A stretch of DNA of 64,000 bases from Flabesymbios commensalis (lineage: Eukaryota > Annelida > Polychaeta > Terebellida > Flabelligeridae), in the NCBI GenBank assembly GCA_964017125.1, contig OZ024903.1, positions 108,352,363-108,416,362 of the forward strand, read 5' to 3'. The notes under the pieces are model-generated. The model saw nothing but the letters and a program-made list of their open reading frames with translations, was not told the DNA's origin and made no database searches. Below, piece by piece: positions 12,840-26,400 of the stretch; within the stretch, counting starts at the first letter, position 1; each line of letters begins with the position of its first letter. The position numbers and the translations under genes were made by a program.

Positions 12840-14730
12840 CTAAATGAACTGTGTGGTACGGTTCACTCTAAATGAGTTGTGTGGTACGGTTCACTCTAAA
12901 TGAGTTGTGTGTGGTACGGTTCACTCTAAATGAGCTGTGTGTGGTACGGTTCACTCTAAATGAGCTGCGTTGTACGGTTCTCTCTAAATGAGCTGTGTGG
13001 TACGGTTCACTCTAAATGAGTTGTGTGGTACGGTTCACTCTGAATGAGCTGTGTGGTACGGTTCACTCTGAATGAGCTGTCTGGTACGGTTCACACTAAA
13101 TGAGCTGTGTGTGTTACGGTTCACTCTAAATGAGCTTTGTGGTACGGATCCCTCTAAATGAGCTGTCTGGTACGGTTCACACTAAATGAGCTGTGTGTGT
13201 TACGGTTCACTCTAAATGAGCTGTGTGGTACGGTTCACTCTAAATGAGCTGTGTGGTACGGATCACTCTAAATGAGCTGTGTGTTACCGTTCACTCTAAA
13301 TGAGCTGTGTGGTACGGATCACTCTAAATGAGCTGTCTGGTACGGTTCACTCTAAATGAGCTGTGTGTTACCGTTCACTCTAAATGAGCTGTGTGGTACG
13401 GATCACTCTAAATGAGCTGTCTGGTACGGTTCACACTAAATGAGCTGTGTGTGTTACGGTTCACTCTAATAGAGCTGTGTGGTACGGATCACTCTAAATG
13501 AGCAGTCTGGTACGGTTCACACTAAATGAGCTGTGTGTGTTACGGTTCACTCTAAATGAGCTGTGTGGTACGGTTCACTCTAAATGAGCTGTGTGTGGTA
13601 CGGATCACTCTAAATGAGCTGTCTGGTACGGTTCACTCTAAATGAGCTGTGTGTGGTACGGATCACTCTAAATGAGCTGTCTGGTACGGTTCACTCTAAA
13701 TGAGCTGTGTGTGGTACGGTTCACACTAAATGAGCTGTGTGTGTTACGGTTCACTCCAAATGAGCTGTGTGGTACGGATCACTCTAAATGAACTGTGTGG
13801 TACGGTTCACTCTAAATGAGTTGTGTGGTACGGTTCACTCTAAATGAGTTGTGTGTGGTACGGTTCACTCTAAATGAGCTGTGTGTGGTACGGTTCACTC
13901 TAAATGAGCTGCGTTGTACGGTTCTCTCTAAATGAGCTGTGTGGTACGGTTCACTCTAAATGAGTTGTGTGGTACGGTTCACTCTGAATGAGCTGTGTGG
14001 TACGGTTCACTCTGAATGAGCTGTCTGGTACGGTTCACACTAAATGAGCTGTGTGTGTTACGGTTCACTCTAAATGAGCTTTGTGGTACGGATCCCTCTA
14101 AATGAGCTGTCTGGTACGGTTCACACTAAATGAGCTGTGTGTGTTACGGTTCACTCTAAATGAGCTGTGTGGTACGGTTCACTCTAAATGAGCTGTGTGG
14201 TACGGATCACTCTAAATGAGCTGTGTGTTACCGTTCACTCTAAATGAGCTGTGTGGTACGGATCACTCTAAATGAGCTGTCTGGTACGGTTCACTCTAAA
14301 TGAGCTGTGTGTTACCGTTCACTCTAAATGAGCTGTGTGGTACGGATCACTCTAAATGAGCTGTCTGGTACGGTTCACACTAAATGAGCTGTGTGTGTTA
14401 CGGTTCACTCTAATAGAGCTGTGTGGTACGGATCACTCTAAATGAGCAGTCTGGTACGGTTCACACTAAATGAGCTGTGTGTGTTACGGTTCACTCTAAA
14501 TGAGCTGTGTGGTACGGTTCACTCTAAATGAGCTGTGTGTGGTACGGATCACTCTAAATGAGCTGTCTGGTACGGTTCACTCTAAATGAGCTGTGTGTGG
14601 TACGGATCACTCTAAATGAGCTGTCTGGTACGGTTCACTCTAAATGAGCTGTGTGTGGTACGGTTCACACTAAATGAGCTGTGTGTGTTACGGTTCACTC
14701 CAAATGAGCTGTGTGGTACGGATCACTCTA
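12840..14730 (+). repeat. Tandem pair of about 944-bp higher-order units
   Basis: Rare variants such as GGATCCCTCTAAATG (13,146 and 14,090), CTAATAGAGCTG and GAGCTGCGTTGTACGG occur in the same order in both halves, offset by about 944 bp. The two halves look almost identical, suggesting a recent duplication. Confidence 0.75.
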
Positions 14731-15239
14731 AATGAGCTGTGTGTGGTACGGTTCACTCTAAATGAGCTGCGTGTTACAGTTCACTCTAAATGAGTTGTGT
14801 GTGGTACAGTTCACTCTAAATGAGCTGTGTGTGGTACGTTTCACACTAAATGAGCTGTGTGTGTTACGGTTCACTCTAAATGAGTTGTGTGTTACGGTTC
14901 ACTCTAAATGAGCTGTGTGGTACGGATCACTCTAAATGAGCTGTCTGGTAAGGTTCACTCTAAATGAGCTGTGTGGTACGGTTCACTCTAAATGAGCTGT
15001 GTGTGGTACGGTTCACTCTAAATGAGCTGTGTGGTACGGATCACTCTAAATGAGCTGTCTGGTACGGTTCACTCTAAATGAGCTGTGTGTGGTACGGTTC
15101 ACTCTAAATGAGCTGTGTGTGGTACGGTTCACTATAAATGAGCTGTGCGTGGTACGGTTCACTCTAAATGAGCTGTGTGTGGTACGGTTCACTCCAAATG
15201 AGCTGTGTGGTACGGTTCACTCTAAATGAGCTGTGTGGT

Positions 15240-18200
15240 ACGGCTCACTCTAAATGAGCTGTGCAGTTCATTCTTAATGAGCTGTCTGGTACGGTTCACT
15301 CTAAATGAGTTGTGTGGTACGGTTCACTCTAAATAAGCTGTGTGGTAAGGTTCACTCAAAATGAGCTGTGTGATACGGTTCACTCTAAATGTGATGTGTG
15401 TGGTACGGTTCACTCTAAATGAGCTGTGTGGTACGGTTCACTCTAAATGAGCTGTGTGGTACGGTTCACACTAAATGAGCTGTGTGGTACGATTCACACT
15501 AAATGAGTTGTGTGGTACGGTTCACTCTGAATGAGCTGTCTGGTACGGTTCACTCTAAATGAGCTGTGTGTTACAGTTCACTCTAAATGAGCTGTGTGGT
15601 ACGGTTCACTCTAAATGAGCTGTGTGGTACGGTTCACTCTAAATGAGCTGTGTGGTACGGTTCACTATAAATGAGCTGTGTGGTACGGTTCACTATAAAT
15701 GAGCTGTGTGGTACAGTTCACTCTGAATGAGCTGTGTGGTACGGTTTACTCTGAATGAGCTGTGTGGTACGGTTCACTCTGAATGAGCTGTGTGGTACGG
15801 TTCACTCTAAATGAGCTGTGTGTTACAGTTCACTCTAAATGAGCTGTGTGGTACGGTTCACTCTAAATGAGCTGTGTGGTACGGTTCACTATAAATGAGC
15901 TGTGTGGTACGGTTCACTATAAATGAGCTGTGTGTGGTACAGTTCACTCTGATGAACTGTGTAGTACGGTTCACTCTGAATGAGCTGTGTGGTACGGTTC
16001 ACTCTAAATGAGCTGTTTGGTACGGTTCACACTACATGAGCTGTTTGGTACGGTTCACACTACATGAGCTGTGTGGTACGGTTCACTCTAAATGAGCTGT
16101 GTGGTACGGTTCACACTAAATGAGCTGTGTGTGGTGCGGTTCACTCTAAATGAGCTGTGTGGTAAGGCTCACTCTAAATGAGCTGTGTGGTACGGTTCAC
16201 ACTAAATGAGCTGTGTGTGGTACGGTTCACTCTAAATGAGCAGTGTGGTACGGTTCACTCTAAATGAGCTGTGTGTGGTACGGTTCACTCTAAATAAGCT
16301 GTGTGTGGTAAGGTTCACTCTAAGTGAGCTGTGTGGTATGGTTCACTTTAAATGAGCTGTGTGTGGTACAGTTCACTCTAAATGAGCTGTTTGTGTTACG
16401 GTTCACTCTAAATGAGCTGTGTGGTACGGTTCACTCTAAATGAGTTGTGTGTGGTATGGTCCACTCTAAATGAGCTGTGTGTGGTACGGTTCACTTTAAA
16501 TGAGCTGTGTGGTACGGTTCGCTCTAAATGAGCTGTGTGTGGTACGGTTCATCCTAAATGAGCTGTTTGTGTTACGGTTCACTCTAAATGAGCTGTGTGG
16601 TACGGCTCACTCTAAATGAGCTGTGTGGTACGGTTCACTCTAAATGAGCTGTGTGGTACGGTTCACTCTAAATGAGCTGTGCGGTACGGTTCACTCTAAA
16701 CGAGCTGTGTGGTACGGATCACTCTAAATGAGCTGTCTGGTACGGTTCACACTAAATGAGCTGTGTGTGTTACGGTTCACTCTAAATGAGCTGTGTGGTA
16801 CGGTTCACTCTAAATGAGCTGTGTGTGGTACGGATCACTCTAAATGAGCTGTCTGGTACGGTTCACTCTAAATGAGCTGTGTGTGGTACGGATCACTCTA
16901 AATGAGCTGTCTGGTACGGTTCACTCTAATTGAGCTGTGTGTGGTACGGTTCACACTAAATGAGCTGTGTGTGTTACGGTTCACTCCAAATGAGCTGTGT
17001 GGTACGGATCACTCTAAATGAGCTGTGTGTGGTACGGTTCACTCTAAATGAGCTGCGTGTTACAGTTCACTCTAAATGAGTTGTGTGTGGTACAGTTCAC
17101 TCTAAATGAGCTGTGTGTGGTACGTTTCACACTAAATGAGCTGTGTGTGTTACGGTTCACTCTAAATGAGTTGTGTGTTACGGTTCACTCTAAATGAGCT
17201 GTGTGGTACGGATCACTCTAAATGAGCTGTCTGGTAAGGTTCACTCTAAATGAGCTGTGTGGTACGGTTCACTCTAAATGAGCTGTGTGTGGTACGGTTC
17301 ACTCTAAATGAGCTGTGTGGTACGGATCACTCTAAATGAGCTGTCTGGTACGGTTCACTCTAAATGAGCTGTGTGTGGTACGGTTCACTCTAAATGAGCT
17401 GTGTGTGGTACGGTTCACTATAAATGAGCTGTGCGTGGTACGGTTCACTCTAAATGAGCTGTGTGTGGTACGGTTCACTCCAAATGAGCTGTGTGGTACG
17501 GTTCACTCTAAATGAGCTGTGTGGTACGGCTCACTCTAAATGAGCTGTGCAGTTCATTCTTAATGAGCTGTCTGGTACGGTTCACTCTAAATGAGTTGTG
17601 TGGTACGGTTCACTCTAAATAAGCTGTGTGGTAAGGTTCACTCAAAATGAGCTGTGTGATACGGTTCACTCTAAATGTGATGTGTGTGGTACGGTTCACT
17701 CTAAATGAGCTGTGTGGTACGGTTCACTCTAAATGAGCTGTGTGGTACGGTTCACACTAAATGAGCTGTGTGGTACGATTCACACTAAATGAGTTGTGTG
17801 GTACGGTTCACTCTGAATGAGCTGTCTGGTACGGTTCACTCTAAATGAGCTGTGTGTTACAGTTCACTCTAAATGAGCTGTGTGGTACGGTTCACTCTAA
17901 ATGAGCTGTGTGGTACGGTTCACTCTAAATGAGCTGTGTGGTACGGTTCACTATAAATGAGCTGTGTGGTACGGTTCACTATAAATGAGCTGTGTGGTAC
18001 AGTTCACTCTGAATGAGCTGTGTGGTACGGTTCACTCTGAATGAGCTGTGTGGTACGGTTCACTCTGAATGAGCTGTGTGGTACGGTTCACTCTAAATGA
18101 GCTGTGTGTTACAGTTCACTCTAAATGAGCTGTGTGGTACGGTTCACTCTAAATGAGCTGTGTGGTACGGTTCACTATAAATGAGCTGTGTGGTACGGTT

Positions 18201-21200
18201 CACTATAAATGAGCTGTGTGTGGTACAGTTCACTCTGATGAACTGTGTAGTACGGTTCACTCTGAATGAGCTGTGTGGTACGGTTCACTCTAAATGAACT
18301 GTTTGGTACGGTTCACACTACATGAGCTGTTTGGTACGGTTCACACTACATGAGCTGTGTGGTACGGTTCACTCTAAATGAGCTGTGTGGTACGGTTCAC
18401 ACTAAATGAGCTGTGTGTGGTGCGGTTCACTCTTAATGAGCTGTGTGGTAAGGCTCACTCTAAATGAGCTGTGTGGTACGGTTCACACTAAATGAGCTGT
18501 GTGTGGTACGGTTCACTCTAAATGAGCAGTGTGGTACGGTTCACTCTAAATGAGCTGTGTGTGGTACGGTTCACTCTAAATAAGCTGTGTGTGGTAAGGT
18601 TCACTCTAAGTGAGCTGTGTGGTATGGTTCACTTTAAATGAGCTGTGTGTGGTACAGTTCACTCTAAATGAGCTGTTTGTGTTACGGTTCACTCTAAATG
18701 AGCTGTGTGGTACGGTTCACTCTAAATGAGTTGTGTGTGGTATGGTCCACTCTAAATGAGCTGTGTGTGGTACGGTTCACTTTAAATGAGCTGTGTGGTA
18801 CGGTTCGCTCTAAATGAGCTGTGTGTGGTACGGTTCATCCTAAATGAGCTGTTTGTGTTACGGTTCACTCTAAATGAGCTGTGTGGTACGGCTCACTCTA
18901 AATGAGCTGTGTGGTACGGTTCACTCTAAATGAGCTGTGTGGTACGGTTCACTCTAAATGAGCTGTGCGGTACGGTTCACTCTAAATGAGCTGTGTGGTA
19001 CGGTTCACTATAAATGAGCTGTGTGGTACGGTTCACTATAAATGAGCTGTGTGGTACAGTTCACTCTGAATGAGCTGTGTGGTACGGTTCACTCTGAATG
19101 AGCTGTGTGGTACGGTTCACTCTGAATGAGCTGTGTGGTACGGTTCACTCTAAATGAGCTGTGTGTTACAGTTCACTCTAAATGAGCTGTGTGGTACGGT
19201 TCACTCTAAATGAGCTGTGTGGTACGGTTCACTATAAATGAGCTGTGTGGTACGGTTCACTATAAATGAGCTGTGTGTGGTACAGTTCACTCTGATGAAC
19301 TGTGTAGTACGGTTCACTCTGAATGAGCTGTGTGGTACGGTTCACTCTAAATGAGCTGTTTGGTACGGTTCACACTACATGAGCTGTTTGGTACGGTTCA
19401 CACTACATGAGCTGTGTGGTACGGTTCACTCTAAATGAGCTGTGTGGTACGGTTCACACTAAATGAGCTGTGTGTGGTGCGGTTCACTCTAAATGAGCTG
19501 TGTGGTAAGGCTCACTCTAAATGAGCTGTGTGGTACGGTTCACACTAAATGAGCTGTGTGTGGTACGGTTCACTCTAAATGAGCAGTGTGGTACGGTTCA
19601 CTCTAAATGAGCTGTGTGTGTTACGGTTCACTCTAAATAAGCTGTGTGTGGTAAGGTTCACTCTAAGTGAGCTGTGTGGTATGGTTCACTTTAAATGAGC
19701 TGTGTGTGGTACAGTTCACTCTAAATGAGCTGTTTGTGTTACGGTTCACTCTAAATGAGCTGTGTGGTACGGTTCACTCTAAATGAGTTGTGTGTGGTAT
19801 GGTCCACTCTAAATGAGCTGTGTGTGGTACGGTTCACTTTAAATGAGCTGTGTGGTACGGTTCGCTCTAAATGAGCTGTGTGTGGTACGGTTCATCCTAA
19901 ATGAGCTGTTTGTGTTACGGTTCACTCTAAATGAGCTGTGTGGTACGGCTCACTCTAAATGAGCTGTGCGGTACGGTTCACTCTAATTGAGCTGTGTGGT
20001 ACGGTTCACTCTAAATGAGCTGTGCGGTACGGTTCACTCTAAACGAGCTGTGTGGTACGGATCACTCTAAATGAGCTGTCTGGTACGGTTCACACTAAAT
20101 GAGCTGTGTGTGTTACGGTTCACTCTAAATGAGCTGTGTGGTACGGTTCACTCTAAATGAGCTGTGTGTGGTACGGATCACTCTAAATGAGCTGTCTGGT
20201 ACGGTTCACTCTAAATGAGCTGTGTGTGGTACGGATCACTCTAAATGAGCTGTCTGGTACGGTTCACTCTAAATGAGCTGTGTGTGGTACGGTTCACACT
20301 AAATGAGCTGTGTGTGTTACGGTTCACTCCAAATGAGCTGTGCGGTACGGATCACTCTAAATGAGCTGTGTGTGGTACGGTTCACTCTAAATGAGCTGCG
20401 TGTTACAGTTCACTCTAAATGAGTTGTGTGTGGTACGGTTCACTCTAAATGAGCTGTGTGGTACGGTTCACTGTAAATGAGCTGTGTGGTACGGTTCACT
20501 CTAAATGAGCTGTGTGGTACGGTTCACTGTAAATGAGCTGTGTGGTACGGTTCACTCTAAATGAGCTGTGTGGTACGGATCACTCTAAATGAGCTGTCTG
20601 GTACGGTTCACTCTAAATGAGCTGTGTGTGGTACGGTTCACTCTAAATGAGCTGTGTGTGGTACGGCTCACTATAAATGAGCTGTGCGTGGTACGGTTCA
20701 CTCTAAATGAGCTGTGTGTGGTACGGTTTCACCAAATGAGCTGTGTGGTACGGTTCACTCTAAATGAGCTGTGTGGTACGGCTCACTCTAAATGAGCTGT
20801 GCAGTTCATTCTTAATGAGCTGTCTGGTACGGTTCACTCTAAATGAGTTGTGTGGTACGGTTCACTCTAAATAAGCTGTGTGGTAAGGTTCACTCAAAAT
20901 GAGCTGTGTGATACGGTTCACTCTAAATGTGATGTGTGTGGTACGGTTCACTCTAAATGAGCTGTGTGGTACGGTTCACTCTAAATGAGCTGTGTGGTAC
21001 GGTTCACACTAAATGAGCTGTGTGGTACGATTCACACTAAATGAGTTGTGTGGTACGGTTCACTCTGAATGAGCTGTCTGGTACGGTTCACTCTAAATGA
21101 GCTGTGTGCTACAGTTCACTCTAAATGAGCTGTGTGGTACGGTTCACTCTAAATGAGCTGTGTGGTACGGTTCACTCTAAATGAGCTGTGTGGTACGGTT

Positions 21201-22240
21201 CACTATAAATGAGCTGTGTGGTACGGTTCACTATAAATGAGCTGTGTGGTACAGTTCACTCTGAATGAGCTGTGTGGTACGGTTCACTCTGAATGAGCTG
21301 TGTGGTACGGTTCACTCTGAATGAGCTGTGTGGTACGGTTCACTCTAAATGAGCTGTGTGTTACAGTTCACTCTAAATGAGCTGTGTGGTACGGTTCACT
21401 CTAAATGAGCTGTGTGGTACGGTTCACTATAAATGAGCTGTGTGGTACGGTTCACTATAAATGAGCTGTGTGTGGTACAGTTCACTCTGATGAACTGTGT
21501 AGTACGGTTCACTCTGAATGAGCTGTGTGGTACGGTTCACTCTAAATGAGCTGTTTGGTACGGTTCACACTACATGAGCTGTTTGGTACGGTTCACACTA
21601 CATGAGCTGTGTGGTACGGTTCACTCTAAATGAGCTGTGTGGTACGGTTCACACTAAATGAGCTGTGTGTGGTGCGGTTCACTCTAAATGAGCTGTGTGG
21701 TAAGGCTCACTCTAAATGAGCTGTGTGGTACGGTTCACACTAAATGAGCTGTGTGTGGTACGGTTCACTCTAAATGAGCAGTGTGGTACGGTTCACTCTA
21801 AATGAGCTGTGTGTGGTACGGTTCACTCTAAATAAGCTGTGTGTGGTAAGGTTCACTCTAAGTGAGCTGTGTGGTATGGTTCACTTTAAATGAGCTGTGT
21901 GTGGTACAGTTCACTCTAAATGAGCTGTTTGTGTTACGGTTCACTCTAAATGAGCTGTGTGGTACGGTTCACTCTAAATGAGTTGTGTGTGGTATGGTCC
22001 ACTCTAAATGAGCTGTGTGTGGTACGGTTCACTTTAAATGAGCTGTGTGGTACGGTTCGCTCTAAATGAGCTGTGTGTGGTACGGTTCATCCTAAATGAG
22101 CTGTTGGTGTTACGGTTCACTCTAAATGAGCTGTGTGGTACGGCTCACTCTAAATGAGCTGTGTGGTACGGTTCACTCTAAATGAGCTGTGTGATACGGT
22201 CTACTCTAAATGAGCTGTGCGGTACGGTTCACTCTAAATA
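15240..22240 (+). repeat. Higher-order repeat of about 2.3 kb, with a longer third copy
   Basis: The shortened unit containing TGCAGTTCATTCTTAATG occurs at 15,262, 17,549 and 20,800 (and also at 7,921 in the left part). The first interval is 2,287 bp. The second, 3,251 bp, contains an extra partial repetition of the downstream block. Ordered variants (CTGATGAACTGTGTAGTACGG, ACTACATGAGC) follow each marker. Confidence 0.75.
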
Positions 22241-23499
22241 AGTTTTTTTATGGTACGGTCCATTCTAAATGAGCTTTGTTGTACGGTCCACTCTAAATGA
22301 GATGTGCGGTACAGCTCACTCTAAATGAGCTGTGAAGTACGGTTCACTCTAAAAGAGTTATGTGGTACGGTTCACTCTAAATGAGCTGTGTGGTATGGTT
22401 CACTTTAAATGAGCTGTGTGTGGTACGGTTCACTCTAAATGAGCTGTGTGGTACGGTTCACTCTAAATGAGCTGTGTGGTACGGTTCACTATAAATGAGC
22501 TGTGTGGTACGGTTCACTCTAAATGAGCTGTGTGGTACGGTTCACTCTAAAAGAGCTGTGTGGTACGGTTCACTCTAAATGAGTTTTGTGGTACGGTTCA
22601 CTCTAAATGAGTTGTGTGTGGTACGGCTCACTCTAAATGAGCTGTGTGGTACGGTTCACTCTAAATGAGCTGTGTGGTACGGTTCACTCTAAATGAGTTG
22701 TGTGGTACGGTTCACTCTAAATGAGTTGTGTGATACGGTTCACTCTAAAGGAGCTGCGTTGTACGGTTCTCTCTAAATGAGCTGTGTGGTACGGTTCACT
22801 CTAAATGATTTGTGTGGTACAGTTCACACTAAATGAGCTGTGTGTGTTACGGCTCACTCTAAATGAGCTGTGTGTGGTACAGTTCACTCTAAATGAGCTG
22901 TCTGGTACGGTTCACTCTAAATAAGCTGTGTGGTACGGATCACTCTAAATGAGCTGTCTGGTACGGTTCACACTAAATGAGCTGTGTGTGTTACGGTTCA
23001 CTCTAAATGAGCTGTGTGATACGGATCACTCTAAATGAGCAGTCTGGTACGGTTCACTCTAAATGAGCTGTGTGTGGTACGGTTCACTCTAAATGAGCTG
23101 TCTGGTACGGTTCACACTACATGAGCTGTTTGGTACGGTTCACACTACATGAGGTGTGTGGTACGGTTCACTCTAAATGAGCTGTGTGGTACGGTTCACA
23201 CTAAATGAGCTGTGTGTGGTGCGGTTCACTCTAAATGAGCTGTGTGGTAAGGCTCACTCTAAATGAGCTGTGTGGTACGGTTCACACTAAATGAGCTGTG
23301 TGTGGTACGGTTCACTCCAAATAAGCTGTGTGTGGTAAGGTTCACTCTAAGTGAGCTGTGTGGTATGGTTCACTTTAAATGAGCTGTGTGTGGTACAGTT
23401 CACTCTAAATGAGCTGTTTGTGTTACGGTTCACTCTAAATGAGCTGTGTGGTACGGTTCACTCTAAATGAGCTGTGTGTGGTATGGTCCACTCTAAATG

Positions 23500-26400
23500 A
23501 GCGGTGTGTGGTACGGTTCAGTTTAAATGAGCTGTTTGTGTTACGGTTCACTCTAAATGAGCTGTGTGGTACGGCTCACTCTAAATGAGCTGTGTGGTAC
23601 GGTTCACTCTAAATGAGCTGTGTGGTACGGTTCACTCTAAATGAGCTGTGCGGTACGGTTCACTCTAAATAAGTTTTTTATGGTACGGTCCATTCTAAAT
23701 GAGCTTTGTTGTACGGTCCACTCTAAATGAGATGTGCGGTACAGCTCACTCTAAATGAGCTGTGAAGTACGGCTCACTCTAAAAGAGTTATGTGGTACGG
23801 TTCACTCTAAATGAGCTGTGTGGTATGGTTCACTTTAAATGAGCTGTGTGTGGTACGGTTCACTGTAAATGAGCTGTGTGATACGGTTCACTCTAAATGA
23901 GCTGTGTGGTACGGTTCACTCTAAATGAGCTGTGTGGTACGGTTCACTCTAAATAAGCTGTGTGGTACGGATCACTCTAAATGAGCTTTCTGGTACGGTT
24001 CACTCTAAATGAGCTGTGTGGTATGGTTCACTCTAAATGAGCTGTGTGGTACGGTTCGCTCTAAATGAGCTGTGTGGTACTGTTCACTCTAAATGAGCTG
24101 TGTGTTACAGTTCACTCTAGATGAGTTGTGTGTGGTACAGTTCACTCTAAATGAGCTGTGTGTGTTACGGCTCACTCTAAATGAGCTGTGTGGTACGGTT
24201 CACTCTAAATGAGCTGTGTGTGGTACGGTTCACTCTAAATGAGCTGTGTGTTACAGTTCACTCTAAATGAGTTGTGTGTGGTACAGTTCACACTAAATGA
24301 GCTGTGTGTGTTACGGCTCACTCTAAATGAGCTGTCTGGTACGGTTCACTCTAAATAAGCTGTGTGTGGTACGGATCACTCTAAATGAGCTGTCTGGTAC
24401 GGTTCACACTAAATGAGCTGTGTGTGTTACGGTTCACTCTAAATGAGCTGTGTGGTACGGATCACTCTAAATGAGCAGTCTTGTACGGTTCACTCTAAAT
24501 GAGCTGTGTGTGGTACGGTTCAATCTAAATGAGCTGTCTGGTACGGTTCACACTAAATGAGCTGTGTGTGTTACGGCTCACTCTAAATGAGCTGTGTGGT
24601 ACGGATCACTCTAAATGAGCTGTCTGGTACGGTTCACTCTAAATGAGCTGTGTGTGGTACGGTTCACTCTAAATGAGCTGTGTGGTACGGATCACTCTAA
24701 ATGAGCTGTCTGGTACGGTTCACACTAAATGAGCTGTGTGTGTTACGGTTCACTCCAAATGAGCTGTGTGGTACGGATCACTCTAAATGAGCTGTGTGTG
24801 GTACGGTTCACTTTAAATGAGCTGTGTGTGGTACGGATCACTCTAAATGAGCAGTCTGGTACGGTTCACTCTAAATGAGCTGTGTGCGGTACGGTTCACT
24901 ATAAATGAGCTGTGTGTTACAGTTCACTCTAAATGAGTTGTGTGGTAAAGTTCACTCTAAATGAGCTGTGTGTGGTACGGTTCACTCAAAATGAGCTGTT
25001 ATAACACCACGGTTCACTCTAAATAAGCTGTGTGGTACGGTTCACTCTAAATGAGTTGTGTGGTACGGTTCACTTTTTAATGAGCTGTGTGCGGTACGGT
25101 TCACTCCAAATGAGCTGTGTGGTACGGTTCACTCTAAATGAGCTGTGTGTGGTACGGTTCACACTAAATGAGCTGTGTGGTACGGTTCACTCTAAATGAA
25201 CTGTGTGTGTTATAGTTCACTCTAAATGAGTTGTGTGTGGTACGGTTCACTCTAAATGAGCTGTGTGGTACGGTTCACTCTAAATGAGCTGTGTGGTACG
25301 GTTCACTATAAATGAGCTGTGTGGTACGGTTCACTCTAAATGAGCAGTGTGGTACGGTTCACTCTAAATGAGCTGTGTGTGGTACGGTTCACTCTAAATA
25401 AGCTGTGTATGGTAAGGTTCACTCTAAGTGAGCTGTGTGGTATGGTTCACTTTAAATGAGCTGTGTTTGGTACAGTTCACTCTAAATGAGCTGTTTGTGT
25501 TACGGTTCACTCTAAATGAGCTGTGTGGTACGGTTCACTCTAAATGAGTTGTGTGTGGTATGGTCCACTCTAAATGAGCTGTGTGTGGTACGGTTCACTT
25601 TAAATGAGTTGTGTGGTACGGTTCGCTCTAAATGAGCTGTGTGTGGTACGGTTCATCCTAAATGAGCTGTTTGTGTTACGGATCACTCTAACTGAGCTGT
25701 GTGGTACGGCTCACTCTAAATGAGCTGTGTGGTACTGTTCACTCTAAATGAGCTGTGTGGTACGGTTCACTCTAAATGAGCTGTGCGGTACGGTTCACTC
25801 TAAATAAGTTTTTTATGGTACGGTCCATTCTAAATGAGCTTTGTTGTACGGTCCACTCTAAATGAGATGTGCGGTACAGCTCACTCTAAATGAGCTGTGA
25901 AGTACGGTTCACTCTAAAAGAGTTATGTGGTACGGTTCACTCTAAATGAGCTGTGTGGTATGGTTCACTTTAAATGAGCTGTGTGTGGTACGGTTCACTC
26001 TAAATGAGCTGTGTGGTACGGTTCACTCTAAATGAGCTGTGTGGTACGGTTCACTATAAATGAGCTGTGTGGTACGGTTCACTCTAAATGAGCTGTGTGG
26101 TACGGTTCACTCTAAATGAGCTGTGTGGTACGGTTCACTCTAAATGAGTTTTGTGGTACGGTTCACTCTAAATGAGTTGTGTGTGGTACGGCTCACTCTA
26201 AATGAGCTGTGTGGTACGGTTCACTCTAAATGAGGTGTGTGGTACGGTTCACTCTAAATGAGTTGTGTGGTACGGTTCACTCTAAATGAGTTGTGTGATA
26301 CGGTTCACTCTAAAGGAGCTGCGTTGTACGGTTCTCTCTAAATGAGCTGTGTGGTACGGTTCACTCTAAATGATTTGTGTGGTACGGTTCACTCTAAATG

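Noticed and set aside
20589-20795. Short repeat-peptide open frame in the middle of the array
   Set aside because: Same cause as the edge frames; it breaks as soon as 28-bp units appear.
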